A program made the translations under genes and the position numbers. A model generated the notes under the pieces. The model was not told the DNA's origin and searched no databases. It worked only from the letters and a program-made list of their open reading frames with translations. 50,325 nt of DNA, taken from the NCBI RefSeq assembly GCF_000159095.1, contig NZ_GG666295.1, forward strand, positions 340,592 to 390,916, written 5' to 3'. Of the stretch, positions 6,817 through 16,128 are shown in pieces. Position 1 is the first letter of the stretch, and each line of letters opens with the position of its first letter. The DNA is from Anaerococcus tetradius ATCC 35098 (GTDB lineage: Bacteria > Bacillota > Clostridia > Tissierellales > Peptoniphilaceae).

Positions 6817-8472
6817 TTACTTAATTCTAAATATCGCTGCAGAAAATCCTTTAATATTTATATTCTCTCCAATATTAACTAGGCCATTAACATTAGCTGA
6901 GCCTTTATATTCAAGACTTTCTGTATTTATTATTTCTTCTAAAGAATAATCACTTCTTATTTCGTAATCAATATCAGTAAAATTAATTATTACTAGAAGC
7001 TGTTCATCTTTATAAATTCTCTTGTATGCATAAAGACTAAACCCGCCAATATCTAGGTATTGAGTCGAGCTGTCCTTACTATTAAGAGCCTTTTCTTTCA
7101 TGAAAACTTTGCTAATATCTCTAAAATATTTGTTAATATCTTTAAGATTATTCTCGTAAGAATCAAAAGCAAATTTATTATATATACTATAAGTTCTTAA
7201 ATCTCCACAATCATCTCCCATAAAGAGCAATTTAGGACTTTTTAAGCTAAAGAGGAAGGTAAAGAGAACTTTCTCTTGCTCAAACTTTTTATCATCAGTA
7301 TGCATCTTCATGGCAAGATTTGCTTCATTTTGATAGGAATCCACATAAGAAAAACCTAATATCCTATCTTTTCTATCATTTACTATAATATCATTAATAA
7401 AGTTCTTATAATAATCTCTTTTTATAGCTTGGTCTTTTAGCATATTAATCAGTGTCTTGCTTCTATTGTCAAAAACCATATCAAAAGATAGGTCCAAATC
7501 ATAAATCCCGTTAAATGAAGCCAAAATCAAAAGATCCTTAGCCTTTAGATAGGAAATAAGATTTTCTATAAAAGCTATGTTATTCTTGTTGATTCCCCTA
7601 GTCTTATCACCCTGCCAATATAAAGAGTTTTCAACTGATGGAAGTAAGATTCCATCTAACTTATACTCATTTACCCAATAGGCAATAGCACTTTGTATAT
7701 AAGATTTTGTAAAATTCTTGCTTAAATCATAGTTAATAGACCCATAATAATTATAGATAATATCCTCATAATCGTAATTGTACATACTAGATCCATCAAA
7801 TCGAAGAAGACCATTTTCATCAGGATCAAATCCTCCAATGTCGACTTCTAGGAAAAGCTCTATATTATTTTTGTGAGCCTTATCTACAAACTTCTTAAAG
7901 TCAAGTCCACTTGCATACCTTTCAGAATAGGAAAATAAGTTCATGGCAGAATATCCCATGGACTTATAGTTTTGATACTCATTTACGGGCATTAACAATA
8001 CAGATGTGTAATTGTTAGCGTGGCAATGCTCGATAATTGAATCGAAAATTTCATGACTCGTCTTGTCTTTATCTTTAAATAAAGTAGCAAGATGAACCTG
8101 GAGAATATTTTTATTTGTTGCTTTTTTCCTCTTTGACTTAAATTTATAATCATCATCTACAAGAACTGATGACTTTTCCTTATAATCAATCATTTTTGAA
8201 TAAGGATCAATTTTTGTAAATTCCTTATCAGAATCTTTAATAATGTATTGATACTTTTGCCCTTCTTTCGCATCTTCAATACTTATAGAAAATACTCCTG
8301 TCGGATATTTCCTTATGGCTTGTCTTTGCCAATTGTTGAAATCCCCAATTATATATACTTCACTCGCCTCTTTTGCTAATAATCTAAATATATATCCCTT
8401 ATCTTTCTTATGAGCTCCAAAAAACTTATAGCCATCGAAAGATAAACCTTCTAAGTAATCTCTAGTATTCAT
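6817..8472 (-). CDS. Branching-enzyme-like GH13 protein lacking catalytic residues
   Basis: A 551-residue homologue of 1,4-alpha-glucan branching enzyme (GlgB). A CBM48-like domain (about 15-110, including VYIIGDFNNW) precedes a GH13 barrel and a C-terminal beta domain ending FSAAIFRIK. Sequence runs parallel to GlgB throughout (GLLRFDGSSMYNY, KLLFMGDDCG), but the catalytic stations are gone: LRVDAV is ILLPSV (nucleophile replaced by P278), AEES is ASFN at 318-321, and the HDE motif is YVD at 376-378. It is therefore probably a glycan-binding or regulatory pseudoenzyme. The ATG at 8472 is preferred over the GTG two codons upstream because AAAGGAG is correctly spaced for it. No other glycogen genes are nearby. 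Confidence 0.72.
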   Translation of the reverse strand: MNTRDYLEGLSFDGYKFFGAHKKDKGYIFRLLAKEASEVYIIGDFNNWQRQAIRKYPTGVFSISIEDAKEGQKYQYIIKDSDKEFTKIDPYSKMIDYKEKSSVLVDDDYKFKSKRKKATNKNILQVHLATLFKDKDKTSHEIFDSIIEHCHANNYTSVLLMPVNEYQNYKSMGYSAMNLFSYSERYASGLDFKKFVDKAHKNNIELFLEVDIGGFDPDENGLLRFDGSSMYNYDYEDIIYNYYGSINYDLSKNFTKSYIQSAIAYWVNEYKLDGILLPSVENSLYWQGDKTRGINKNNIAFIENLISYLKAKDLLILASFNGIYDLDLSFDMVFDNRSKTLINMLKDQAIKRDYYKNFINDIIVNDRKDRILGFSYVDSYQNEANLAMKMHTDDKKFEQEKVLFTFLFSLKSPKLLFMGDDCGDLRTYSIYNKFAFDSYENNLKDINKYFRDISKVFMKEKALNSKDSSTQYLDIGGFSLYAYKRIYKDEQLLVIINFTDIDYEIRSDYSLEEIINTESLEYKGSANVNGLVNIGENINIKGFSAAIFRIK

Positions 8473-8502
8473 ATACACTCCTTTAGCACATTATACTATT
8501 AC

Positions 8503-8533
8503 AAGAAAAAAAAGCAGGTCTAATCACCTGCTT
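8503..8533 (-). terminator. Terminator of the glucosaminidase gene
   Basis: Minus strand: AAAGCAGGT / ACCTGCTTT with a 6-nt loop holding the stop codon, followed by about eight T residues. The stop codon of the upstream gene lies inside the hairpin, and a -10-like TATAAT for the next gene follows within 25 bases. Confidence 0.8.
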
Positions 8534-9224
8534 TGTTTGTTTCTATCATCTTGTCAGCTATTTCCATCATCATGGAATTAACTTTTTTTGACCAGTCTGG
8601 ATCGGATGCATAGGAAGAACCAATTCCTTCAGCTGAAACTCCATTAAAATAAGTTCCGTTTTTATCCAGATATTCTTCCTTTAGATGTTTTGCAACTGTG
8701 TCTATTGAATCCTTTGGTCTTTTAAATTTTGTTGCCATATTGTATGGATCGTGGTCAATGGCATTGAAGCCAAACAAATTATTTTTTTCTCTAAATAATT
8801 CGCTTGTACCATTACCAGTTTCATGCTTAGCCATAGCCATAAGGAGAAGCGGATTTATTCCATACTTATCAGCTACTGCTTTAAAATCTTTACCCAAACC
8901 GGCCAAGCCTGTATCAGCTAGTCCATAATCTAGCTCTTTTGCACTAAAATTAAGATTATTGAGTAGATAAAAGTCGCTATCATTGTTGACATTATCACAG
9001 CCAATATTTAATGCTTCTTCTAGGTCCTTTTCTAGCTTATCAAACCTTCTTTTTTTCATATCTTTTAAATTGTAAGTTTCGGCATTTATCTTTTTTAAGC
9101 CATAATACATGAGATCAAGCTTATTATTAGCCGCTGCATGTGCATTATTTTTAGCAAAGCTAATAGTCAATACCATAGCAAAACTACCAGCAAATATTTT
9201 GTTGATAAATTTTCTTAATTTCAT
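8520..9224 (-). CDS. Secreted GH73-type N-acetylglucosaminidase
   Basis: A 234-residue exported peptidoglycan hydrolase. Residues 1-30 are a signal peptide (positive MKLRKFINK, hydrophobic core, AHA-A cleavage site). The catalytic domain (about 105-230) is of the glucosaminidase/FlgJ-LytG type: YGINPLLLMAMAKHETGNGTS with E135 as catalytic acid, NNLFGFNA, a DTVAKHLKEEYL segment and a YASDPDW motif. The enzyme would cleave GlcNAc-MurNAc bonds during growth or separation. No cell-wall-binding repeats are present, so it is probably freely secreted or loosely attached. It has its own promoter at 9249-9276 and terminator, and is thus independent of the upstream pyr operon. Confidence 0.87.
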   Translation of the reverse strand: MKLRKFINKIFAGSFAMVLTISFAKNNAHAAANNKLDLMYYGLKKINAETYNLKDMKKRRFDKLEKDLEEALNIGCDNVNNDSDFYLLNNLNFSAKELDYGLADTGLAGLGKDFKAVADKYGINPLLLMAMAKHETGNGTSELFREKNNLFGFNAIDHDPYNMATKFKRPKDSIDTVAKHLKEEYLDKNGTYFNGVSAEGIGSSYASDPDWSKKVNSMMMEIADKMIETNKAGD

Positions 9225-9248
9225 ATCTCTCCCCTTACCTATTATTTA

Positions 9249-9276
9249 ATTATATATTAAATTATAGATAATGCAA
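9249..9276 (-). promoter_or_regulatory. Promoter of the GH73 glucosaminidase gene
   Basis: Minus strand TTGCAT (9271-9276), 16-base spacer, TATAAT (9249-9254), about 25 bases before the start codon, which is preceded by AAGGGGAGAG. Confidence 0.65.
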
Positions 9277-9284
9277 GGATAAAG

Positions 9285-9860
9285 CTACTTTAGAGATCTT
9301 GAACCTGGCTTAGTTGCTGGTATTTTCTTTATTTCTTCTGGAAGTTGGTCTTCATCCCATGTTTCTACATCAATTTTTGTAGCAGAAATTATAGGAAGAT
9401 TATTAATTTCATCTTTATTAGACCTATTAACTATTGAAGTTAAGGCTAAGACCTCAGCTCCGCATCCCTTAATAACATCTACAGTTTCGAAGGATGATTT
9501 ACCTGTTGTTATTACATCTTCTACAATTATGACCTTCATTCCTTTTTCTATATGAAAGCCCCTTCTTAGAGTCATTTGACCATTTTCTCTTTCAGTAAAA
9601 ATTGCTTTTACTCCCAGGGCTCTTGCCAATTCATATGAAATAATAACTCCACCCATAGCAGGTCCAACGCATAGGTCTACTTCTATAACCTCTTCTTTAA
9701 GTTTGTCTGCTATAATTTTTGCCACCTCTTCGCAGTAAACTGGATTTTCGATGAGTTTGGCACATTGTATATATCTATTAGAGTGTTTTCCGCTAGATAG
9801 GATAAAGTGTCCTTCTAGTAGTGCATCTGATTTTTTAAGTAATTCTAATGTTTTATCCAT
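9285..9860 (-). CDS. pyrE: Orotate phosphoribosyltransferase
   Basis: A 191-residue enzyme converting orotate and PRPP to OMP, step five of UMP synthesis. It shows GHFILSSGKHSNRY at the N-terminus (orotate site), the GGVIISYELARALG loop, and the PRPP-binding signature IIVEDVITTGKS. The length and layout match the PyrE branch used by Gram-positive bacteria. It is the last gene of the pyrB-I-C-F-K-D-E operon, 8 bases after pyrD; no clear hairpin terminator follows before the glucosaminidase promoter. Confidence 0.96.
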   Translation of the reverse strand: MDKTLELLKKSDALLEGHFILSSGKHSNRYIQCAKLIENPVYCEEVAKIIADKLKEEVIEVDLCVGPAMGGVIISYELARALGVKAIFTERENGQMTLRRGFHIEKGMKVIIVEDVITTGKSSFETVDVIKGCGAEVLALTSIVNRSNKDEINNLPIISATKIDVETWDEDQLPEEIKKIPATKPGSRSLK

Positions 9861-9868
9861 AATATCTC

Positions 9869-10768
9869 CTAAATTATTCCCCTTATTTCTTCTAATGATT
9901 TAATATTTTCTTCTTGCATGAATTTTTCAAGGCCTGCTATTATATTTTCCATTGTTTTATAGTCGATGAAATTCGCAGTACCTACTTGGATAGCCCAAGC
10001 TCCTGCCATAATAAATTCTATAGCATCTTCATAGGTCATAATTCCACCCATACCAATAATTGGAAGGTCAACTGCCTTACTTACTTCATAAACCATTCTT
10101 ACTGCAATTGGTTTAACAGCAGGGCCAGATAGGCCAGCTGTTTTATTTGCAAACACAGGCTTTCTTTGCCTTATATCTATTGCCATAGCATTAATAGTGT
10201 TTATAAGTGAAATTACGTCAGCTCCTTGGTCTTGGGCAATTTTTGCAAAATCGCCAATGTTTGAAACATTTGGTGAAAGTTTGACTATTAGAGGCTTTTT
10301 TGTCTTTGAACGAACCTTCTTTATAACTTGGCAAGCCTTAGATGGATCCGTTCCAAAGGCCATTCCCCCTTCTTTAACATTGGGACAAGAAATATTTAGC
10401 TCAATCATATCTGATGAGGTTGAGTCTATAATTTCCGCTCCCCTTACATAATCATCAACACTATGACCACCGAGATTGGCGATTGCAACTGTATCAAATT
10501 TTTTTAAAAAAGGAAGTTCTTCTTTTACAAAATATTCTATGCCTGGATTTTGTAGACCTATAGAATTCATTATGCCAGAAGGAGTTTCGTATATCCTTAT
10601 TCCCTTATTACCCAAATTTCTATTAAGGGTTAGACCCTTGGAGCATATACCCCCAAGCTTGTTGAGGTCAATATATTCTGAAAACTCCTTGCCGAAACCA
10701 AAAGTTCCACTTGCAGCTATTACTGGGTTTTTAAAGTCTACTCCAGCAATTCTTACTTTAGTATTCAT
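9869..10768 (-). CDS. pyrD: Dihydroorotate dehydrogenase, class 1B catalytic subunit
   Basis: A 299-residue FMN-containing subunit that oxidises dihydroorotate to orotate. NPVIAASGTFGFG at the N-terminus, NLGGHSVDDY, the active-site stretch ELNISCPNVKEGGMAFG (Cys as base, the mark of class 1), KLSPNV, and the FMN-phosphate motif GMGGIMTYEDAIEFIMAGA are all visible. It needs PyrK for electron transfer to NAD+, and pyrK lies directly upstream with a 4-base ATGA overlap, so the class 1B heterotetramer is expected. Confidence 0.96.
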   Translation of the reverse strand: MNTKVRIAGVDFKNPVIAASGTFGFGKEFSEYIDLNKLGGICSKGLTLNRNLGNKGIRIYETPSGIMNSIGLQNPGIEYFVKEELPFLKKFDTVAIANLGGHSVDDYVRGAEIIDSTSSDMIELNISCPNVKEGGMAFGTDPSKACQVIKKVRSKTKKPLIVKLSPNVSNIGDFAKIAQDQGADVISLINTINAMAIDIRQRKPVFANKTAGLSGPAVKPIAVRMVYEVSKAVDLPIIGMGGIMTYEDAIEFIMAGAWAIQVGTANFIDYKTMENIIAGLEKFMQEENIKSLEEIRGII

Positions 10769-11484
10769 CCAAATACCTCCTTAGCATCAAAAACTGGTCC
10801 GTCCTTGCATACTCTTAGGAAGTCTCCATTGGATTTTTCTACCGTACAACCAAGACATGCTCCAATACCGCAAGCCATGTGGGCTTCCATTGATACTTCC
10901 ATAGGTGTATTTGCTGCTTTATTATACAAGGCCTTTAGCATGGGATTAGGGCCACAAGCATAAATCATATCATATTCATCAGGATTTATTTCTTCTGTAA
11001 TGAATTTCTTATCGTAGTAGTCACTTGTAGTAACTAATTTATTTACATGGTCTTTAAATTCATCCATATAATAAGGCTCTTTGGCAAAACCTGCATAGAA
11101 ATCGCATTTAACATCAAGTTTTTTTACTAAATATAGGAGGGGAGCAATACCTATTCCCCCGCCTACTACAGCAATTTTTCCGACATCTTTTTTACTAAAG
11201 CCCTTACCTAGAGGGCCCAAAAGTTTTACTTCAGCATCCTTTTTTAGACCTGCCATTATTTCAGTTCCCTTTCCTACGACTTGATACAGAAAAGAAAGCT
11301 CTCCATCTTCTTCATCACATACACCAAAAGGTCTTGATAATAGTGGATCGTGCCTAAAAGCTTCTGACCTAAACATAAAAAACTGACCTGGCAAGGCTTT
11401 AAAGTCGCAGGCTAGTTTCATCAGATACACATTTTCTGCTATCTTCTTGTTTTCTATTATTTTTGCTTTCTTATAGGACTTCAT
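10765..11484 (-). CDS. pyrK: Dihydroorotate dehydrogenase electron-transfer subunit
   Basis: A 239-residue FAD and [2Fe-2S] subunit passing electrons from PyrD to NAD+. The flavin domain has RPFGVCD with [10 protein letters not shown], the NAD domain has [17 protein letters not shown], and the C-terminus has the iron-sulfur cysteines in [13 protein letters not shown] plus a distal C in VCKDGPVF. It overlaps pyrF by 14 bases upstream and pyrD by 4 bases downstream, consistent with coupled translation of a stoichiometric complex. Confidence 0.96.
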   Translation of the reverse strand: MKSYKKAKIIENKKIAENVYLMKLACDFKALPGQFFMFRSEAFRHDPLLSRPFGVCDEEDGELSFLYQVVGKGTEIMAGLKKDAEVKLLGPLGKGFSKKDVGKIAVVGGGIGIAPLLYLVKKLDVKCDFYAGFAKEPYYMDEFKDHVNKLVTTSDYYDKKFITEEINPDEYDMIYACGPNPMLKALYNKAANTPMEVSMEAHMACGIGACLGCTVEKSNGDFLRVCKDGPVFDAKEVFG

Positions 11485-12334
11485 TTGCTTTTATTTCCTC
11501 AAAGGTTTCTATTGCCTTTTTCCTTGCATAAAAACCTACCCTACAAGCTCCATCTTCAAAATTTTGCCAGTTTTTAAGAATTGCTCTTGATGAATTAACT
11601 ACTCCCCCATTTAGATTTTGAAGTAATTTATATACATTCATACTATCAGCTTTTTGTGCTCCAAAGCCTGGAATTAGGAAAAACATCTTGTCATATCTAT
11701 TCCTAATCTTTTCTACTTCTTCGCTGTGGGTTGCACCTACTACAAGTCCTATTGGCCCATAAGAATTTTCTCCCAAATACTTGTCGTTTAATTCTTTCAT
11801 CTTATCTCCAACCTTGTAGAAAAATTCTTCACCTTCGACTGGGAGGATCTCGAAGTCCTTGGCCCCTGGATTTGAAGTTCTGAGAAGGACAAAAACTCCC
11901 TTATCTCCACTTTCTATGTATTTTTCGTAAGGAGAAATAGAATCCATACCCATATAAGGATTTAGGGTTATAAAATCCGTTTCAAAATCGCCTTCAAAGT
12001 GGGCCTTTGCATACATTTGAGCACTTGCTGCTATATCGCTTCTTTTAACGTCTCCAATTGAAAGAAGACCTCTTTGTCTTAGATAAGCCAAGGTATTTTT
12101 GTAAGCGAGCATGCCCTCAAGACCATATGATTCATAGTAGGCTATTTGAAGTTTATATATAGCACAAACATCATAAGTATTATCAATTATTTCCTTGTTA
12201 TAGGCAAAAATAGCTTCAGCTATAGTCTTGTTTTCCTTAATCTTATTAGGAATATAATCCATGGAGGTATCGAGTCCTACACATACAAAACCGTTTTGTG
12301 AAACTTTTTCGTATAATCTATCTATTATCTTCAT
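11471..12334 (-). CDS. pyrF: Orotidine 5'-phosphate decarboxylase (group 2 type)
   Basis: A 287-residue OMP decarboxylase, the final step to UMP. It belongs to the longer family-2 type rather than the ~230-residue Bacillus type: [14 protein letters not shown] at the N-terminus, the catalytic [16 protein letters not shown] (Lys-Asp tetrad region), [13 protein letters not shown], and the phosphate-binding FLIPGFGAQ near the C-terminus. It overlaps pyrC by 17 bases and pyrK by 14. Confidence 0.95.
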   Translation of the reverse strand: MKIIDRLYEKVSQNGFVCVGLDTSMDYIPNKIKENKTIAEAIFAYNKEIIDNTYDVCAIYKLQIAYYESYGLEGMLAYKNTLAYLRQRGLLSIGDVKRSDIAASAQMYAKAHFEGDFETDFITLNPYMGMDSISPYEKYIESGDKGVFVLLRTSNPGAKDFEILPVEGEEFFYKVGDKMKELNDKYLGENSYGPIGLVVGATHSEEVEKIRNRYDKMFFLIPGFGAQKADSMNVYKLLQNLNGGVVNSSRAILKNWQNFEDGACRVGFYARKKAIETFEEIKANEVL

Positions 12335-13511
12335 ATTTTAATCTTCCTTTCTTGTAAACTCGCTTAATTCTTCCATCAAGCTTCTTATCAATCATCAAAG
12401 AGTTCTTGGACTTAGACCTGATTTCATCTTCCCTATAAATATAGGATTGGTCCAAATCAATTAGGACAAAGTCTGCTTCGTATCCCTTTTTTATCCTTCC
12501 CTTATTAAGTCCTAAAATCTCAGCAGGCCTTGTTGACATAATCCTAATCAATTGATTAAGAGATATTATCCCGCTTTCAACTAAGACTTCATAGCAGGTT
12601 GAAAAAGCTGTTTCGATTCCAATGAAACCTGGTGCCCCCTTTTCTTTTTCTTCCTTTGTGTGAGGAGCATGATCAGTTGAGATAGCATCAACATAGCCTT
12701 CTTTTATCATCTCTATAAGAAATTGCCTGTCAACTTCTTTTCTTATTGGCGGATTTACCTTCATCTCTTCTCTTTTCTTGTCAGAAAAATATAAGTGATG
12801 TGGAGTTACTTCGCAAGTGATTGGTGCGCCCAAGTCCTTAAAATACTTAATAGCTGTCATCGCTCCCTTGGTTGAAACATGGCAAAAATGTAGGGGATAG
12901 TCAAGCTTATAGGCATAATAGCAATCCCTAAGAGTCATAGCATCTTCTGCTATTTCATAATCCTTAGCAGATACTTTGGCAACTTCCTCATGAAGGGCCA
13001 TCTTTACACCTAGTTCTTTTGCCTTGATTATAGCCTCATACATTATGTTATCATCATTTACCCCACGACCATCGTCAGAGATGAACTTAACGGACTTTGG
13101 CATAGTGTCTAGATGAGATAGGCTTTTACCTGCAAGATTTTCTGTAATTGTATAAACTTGCTCGATATCAATTAAGTCTAAGTCTTTTGACCTTTTTATT
13201 ATATCTTCGTAGACTTCTGGAGAAGAAACTGGTGGATTGGTGTTACCCATAAGAAGGAGGGATGTATATCCCCCCTTAATAGCTGCCAAAGACCCTGTCT
13301 TTAAGTCTTCCTTATAGGTAAAACCTGGATCTCTAAAATGTACATGAAGATCTGTAAAGGCAGGAAGTACAGCTAGATTGTCGCAATCAATTATTTCAGT
13401 TTCATCATCCTTTTCAAATTCATCTACAATTATTCCATCCTCTACATAAATCGGTTTTTTTGAAATTAGCTTATCATCGAAAGCGTATAGATTTTTGAAA
13501 ATTTGCTTCAT
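12318..13511 (-). CDS. pyrC: Dihydroorotase
   Basis: A 397-residue amidohydrolase closing carbamoyl-aspartate to dihydroorotate. The first metal motif is [17 protein letters not shown]; further metal ligands are in [16 protein letters not shown], and the catalytic Asp in [15 protein letters not shown]. This is the class I (Bacillus PyrC-like) form. It begins one base after the pyrI stop and overlaps pyrF by 17 bases. Confidence 0.95.
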   Translation of the reverse strand: MKQIFKNLYAFDDKLISKKPIYVEDGIIVDEFEKDDETEIIDCDNLAVLPAFTDLHVHFRDPGFTYKEDLKTGSLAAIKGGYTSLLLMGNTNPPVSSPEVYEDIIKRSKDLDLIDIEQVYTITENLAGKSLSHLDTMPKSVKFISDDGRGVNDDNIMYEAIIKAKELGVKMALHEEVAKVSAKDYEIAEDAMTLRDCYYAYKLDYPLHFCHVSTKGAMTAIKYFKDLGAPITCEVTPHHLYFSDKKREEMKVNPPIRKEVDRQFLIEMIKEGYVDAISTDHAPHTKEEKEKGAPGFIGIETAFSTCYEVLVESGIISLNQLIRIMSTRPAEILGLNKGRIKKGYEADFVLIDLDQSYIYREDEIRSKSKNSLMIDKKLDGRIKRVYKKGRLKYEDNR

Positions 13512-13940
13512 TTATTCTTCCACATCGTAAATATGACCGCAATAATCACATTTATAAGTTTTTTCTTCTTCATCTATTAGGCTAAATTCACTTTCAACTG
13601 CTCTTTCACTAGTTGATACACACTTTGGATTTTGACAATGAAGTAGACCCTTTACATGTTTTGGCAATTTGAGAGCCAATTTATCCACTACCTTTTCACC
13701 TTTAATGATATTAATTGTAGCAGAAGGATCAATTATTGATACCACATCTAGGTTTATGTCGACATTGTTTGCAATTTTCAATATATCTTTTTTTCCGTGT
13801 TGGGTTGAGTTAGCATTTAATATAATAGCTACTTCATCATCTAACTGTCTAAGGTTTAGCTTATCAAATATTTCCATACCCAAACCAGCCTTGATATGAT
13901 CTATTACTATTCCCTCTTTTATACTAGTTATTTCTATCAT
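13512..13940 (-). CDS. pyrI: Aspartate carbamoyltransferase regulatory subunit
   Basis: A 142-residue regulatory chain. The nucleotide-binding domain occupies the first ~95 residues ([15 protein letters not shown], then a five-strand fold), followed by a zinc ribbon with CQNPKC and CDYC, which bonds to PyrB. Its presence predicts an allosteric class-B transcarbamoylase regulated by CTP and ATP, unlike the unregulated Bacillus enzyme. It overlaps pyrB by 17 bases. Confidence 0.95.
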   Translation of the reverse strand: MIEITSIKEGIVIDHIKAGLGMEIFDKLNLRQLDDEVAIILNANSTQHGKKDILKIANNVDINLDVVSIIDPSATINIIKGEKVVDKLALKLPKHVKGLLHCQNPKCVSTSERAVESEFSLIDEEEKTYKCDYCGHIYDVEE

Positions 13941-14862
13941 TGTTTGCCTCCAAAAGTTTTAAAATAAGTGCCATTCTTACATACATTCCAAATTTTACTT
14001 GTTTGAAATAAACTGCCCTTGGGTCTGAATCTACTTCTGTAGCAATCTCAGTTACCCTTGGTAGGGGATGAAGAACTATACAGTCTTTCTTTGCCATTTT
14101 TAGTTTTTCCTTATCAAGTAAGTATGAATCTTTAAGCCTTGTATATTGGGCTTGAGAGAAAAATCTTTCTTTTTGTATTCTTGTCATATAAAGAATATCT
14201 AGCTTATCCATTACATCATCTAGGCTTCTAACTTCCTCATAGTTGTTATTTCCATCAGCAAAAACTTCTTTTTTTACATACTCTGGAAGTTTTAGCTCAT
14301 CTGGTGAGATTAAGATAAATTTATTATTTGGAAACAAGCTCATAACCTTTAGTAGAGAATGAACTGTCCTACCATACTTAAGATCGCCACAAAGTCCAAT
14401 CACATGACCAGATAAGTCTTTTTTGTAATTTGATATAGTAAGAATATCAGTTAGGGTTTGAGTTGGATGTTGGTGGCCACCATCTCCTGCATTAATTATT
14501 GGACAGTCAGCAGTCTTGCTTGCAAGAAATGCAGCACCTTCTTGAGGGTGACGCATAGCAATAATATCAGCATATTGGCTAACAGTTCTTACAGTATCAG
14601 CTAGGCTTTCTCCCTTGGTTGAAGATGATACACCTGCATCAGAAAATCCTACTACAGATCCTCCAAGTCTTAGCATAGCAGATTCAAATGATAATCTAGT
14701 CCTAGTTGATGGCTCAAAAAAAAGAGTCCCTAAAATCTTTCCATCTGCACAATGGGAAAATTTATCAGGACTCTTATAAATTTCATTTCCTAGGTCAATT
14801 ATCTCTAATAGGTCTTTTTTTGTCAAATCATACGAATTTAATAAATTTTTAATAGAAATCAT
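13924..14862 (-). CDS. pyrB: Aspartate carbamoyltransferase catalytic subunit
   Basis: A 312-residue transcarbamoylase joining aspartate to carbamoyl phosphate, first committed step of pyrimidine synthesis. The carbamoyl-phosphate motif [14 protein letters not shown], the MRHPQEGAA loop, [14 protein letters not shown] and the aspartate-binding HPLPRVTEI are all present. It leads the pyr operon and has a good AAGGAG ribosome binding site. Carbamoyl-phosphate synthase genes are not in the window. The strong promoter lies so close that the mRNA leader is only about 17-20 bases. Confidence 0.97.
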   Translation of the reverse strand: MISIKNLLNSYDLTKKDLLEIIDLGNEIYKSPDKFSHCADGKILGTLFFEPSTRTRLSFESAMLRLGGSVVGFSDAGVSSSTKGESLADTVRTVSQYADIIAMRHPQEGAAFLASKTADCPIINAGDGGHQHPTQTLTDILTISNYKKDLSGHVIGLCGDLKYGRTVHSLLKVMSLFPNNKFILISPDELKLPEYVKKEVFADGNNNYEEVRSLDDVMDKLDILYMTRIQKERFFSQAQYTRLKDSYLLDKEKLKMAKKDCIVLHPLPRVTEIATEVDSDPRAVYFKQVKFGMYVRMALILKLLEANNDRNN

Positions 14863-14885
14863 CGTTTACTCCTTAAGTTTTTCAT

Positions 14886-14913
14886 ATTATATCACGAAAT
14901 AAACGAAAGTCAA
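14886..14913 (-). promoter_or_regulatory. pyr operon promoter with very short leader
   Basis: Minus strand TTGACT (14908-14913), 16-base spacer, TATAAT (14886-14891). The predicted start is near 14879, with the pyrB start codon only about 17-20 bases beyond. No PyrR-binding loop, attenuator or terminator fits in that space, so control must act at initiation or elsewhere. Confidence 0.75.
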
Positions 14914-14920
14914 AATTTTT

Positions 14921-15451
14921 TTACAATTCTTCTCTAAGCTCAGTAATAGACTTATTTGTAACACTAGCCCTATCTATATCTAGGTCATCAATTATTTCAT
15001 CAATCATGGATTGGTTAGTAAATTCAATTTCCATATATGGCTTTGGATAAGTTTCCTTATCCCATATATCAATATCAAATCTTTGGTTCTTGTATGTGTA
15101 GGATATTCTCTCTTTCTTACCTTGATATTCAAGCTCTATACCCATATGCTCAAGAATTTTAATCATCATAGTTACCGAATCAATATGGGTAGTATATTCG
15201 TTGTTAATCCTAACATCATCAACAGTTTTTACTTCCTTGAAGGTAAGTTCTATATCCTTGTTCTCGCCATTTGTATAAATAGTTTCCCTGATTCTTAAAT
15301 AGCCATCAGAAAATTCTCCCTCTCCCTTTGGAATAAAGGTGTAGTTTGTCTGAAACTCGTGATTAATTAACTTACCACCTAGGCTTTCTAACTTCTCTTT
15401 CATCTTATCTATATCTATATCTAATACTTTTACTTCAATTTCTCTTTGCAT
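14921..15451 (-). CDS. CYTH-domain phosphohydrolase / class IV adenylate cyclase-like
   Basis: A 176-residue CYTH-superfamily protein. The signature EIEVKVLDID lies at the N-terminus; basic and acidic residues lining the tunnel appear in YLRIRET, IELTFKE, RFDIDIWD and YMEIEF, which bind triphosphate and metal. Members act on triphosphorylated compounds (thiamine triphosphate, inorganic triphosphate) or, in class IV, form cAMP; the substrate here is unknown. I start at the ATG overlapping the upstream stop (ATAATG at 15449-15453) because CYTH proteins begin at this EIEVK strand; the 16-residue extension upstream looks unlike the family. Last gene of a five-gene overlapped operon. Confidence 0.8.
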   Translation of the reverse strand: MQREIEVKVLDIDIDKMKEKLESLGGKLINHEFQTNYTFIPKGEGEFSDGYLRIRETIYTNGENKDIELTFKEVKTVDDVRINNEYTTHIDSVTMMIKILEHMGIELEYQGKKERISYTYKNQRFDIDIWDKETYPKPYMEIEFTNQSMIDEIIDDLDIDRASVTNKSITELREEL

Positions 15452-16128
15452 TATATAATCCTTACTGGCATGAAATCTATATAGTCTCCTGCAACGCAAA
15501 AGACATCTATGCCTTCTATATTCCCTTCTTTTATTAATTTGTGTCCAACTCCATGAAGATGACCATAAATTAGTTTACTAACATTATAGGCCTTGCATAA
15601 GTCAAAAAACTCATTAAATGATCCATCCACATTCAAAGGTGGATAATGGAGAAGGGCTATTTTCTTAATACTCTTACTCTCTTTAAAAGAATTTTCAAGT
15701 CTGATAAGTTCCCTATTAAAAATCTTTAAATCGTGTTCGCCAAAATCTTTACTATCCTTGGCTATCCAACCACGGCTACCACATATATCGTAGCCTTCAA
15801 CCTCAAAATGATTGTTTTGTAGAAAACTTATAGACCTAAAGCCCAAATCTTCAAGTTTTTTTAGGGACGACCACCAAAAATCGTGATTACCCTTCATGAG
15901 AATTTTTTTGCCCTTCATCTCATCAATTCTTCTAAGGTCATTTTTCGCCTGGTCAGTATCCATTGCCCAGGAGATATCACCAGGAATTAAAACCGTATCA
16001 TTTTCTTCGATAATTTTTTCCCAATTAGCAAAAATTCTCTCTTGGTAATTGGCCCAACCATCACCAAATACCTCCATGGACTTCTCTCCTGTATAATCAA
16101 GATGTAAATCAGCTATTGCATATATCAT
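15451..16128 (-). CDS. Calcineurin-type metallophosphoesterase
   Basis: A 225-residue cytoplasmic phosphoesterase. Metal-ligand motifs in order: ADLHLD (7-12), GDISWAMD, KGNHDFWW, LLHYPP and YGHLHGVGH. This is the short family (chlamydial CT488-like) common in Clostridia; substrate unknown, probably a nucleotide or nucleic-acid end. It overlaps the YhaN-like gene by 4 bases and the CYTH gene by 1, so all three are translated together. A link to the triphosphate-handling CYTH protein is possible but only by context. Confidence 0.85.
   Translation of the reverse strand: MIYAIADLHLDYTGEKSMEVFGDGWANYQERIFANWEKIIEENDTVLIPGDISWAMDTDQAKNDLRRIDEMKGKKILMKGNHDFWWSSLKKLEDLGFRSISFLQNNHFEVEGYDICGSRGWIAKDSKDFGEHDLKIFNRELIRLENSFKESKSIKKIALLHYPPLNVDGSFNEFFDLCKAYNVSKLIYGHLHGVGHKLIKEGNIEGIDVFCVAGDYIDFMPVRII

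Noticed and set aside
8473-8478. GTG as start of the GH13 gene
   Set aside because: It directly abuts the AAAGGAG ribosome binding site; the ATG two codons later has normal spacing.
14863-14920. PyrR attenuator ahead of pyrB
   Set aside because: The gap is only 58 bases and holds a consensus promoter; no stem-loop with the PyrR-binding pattern is present.
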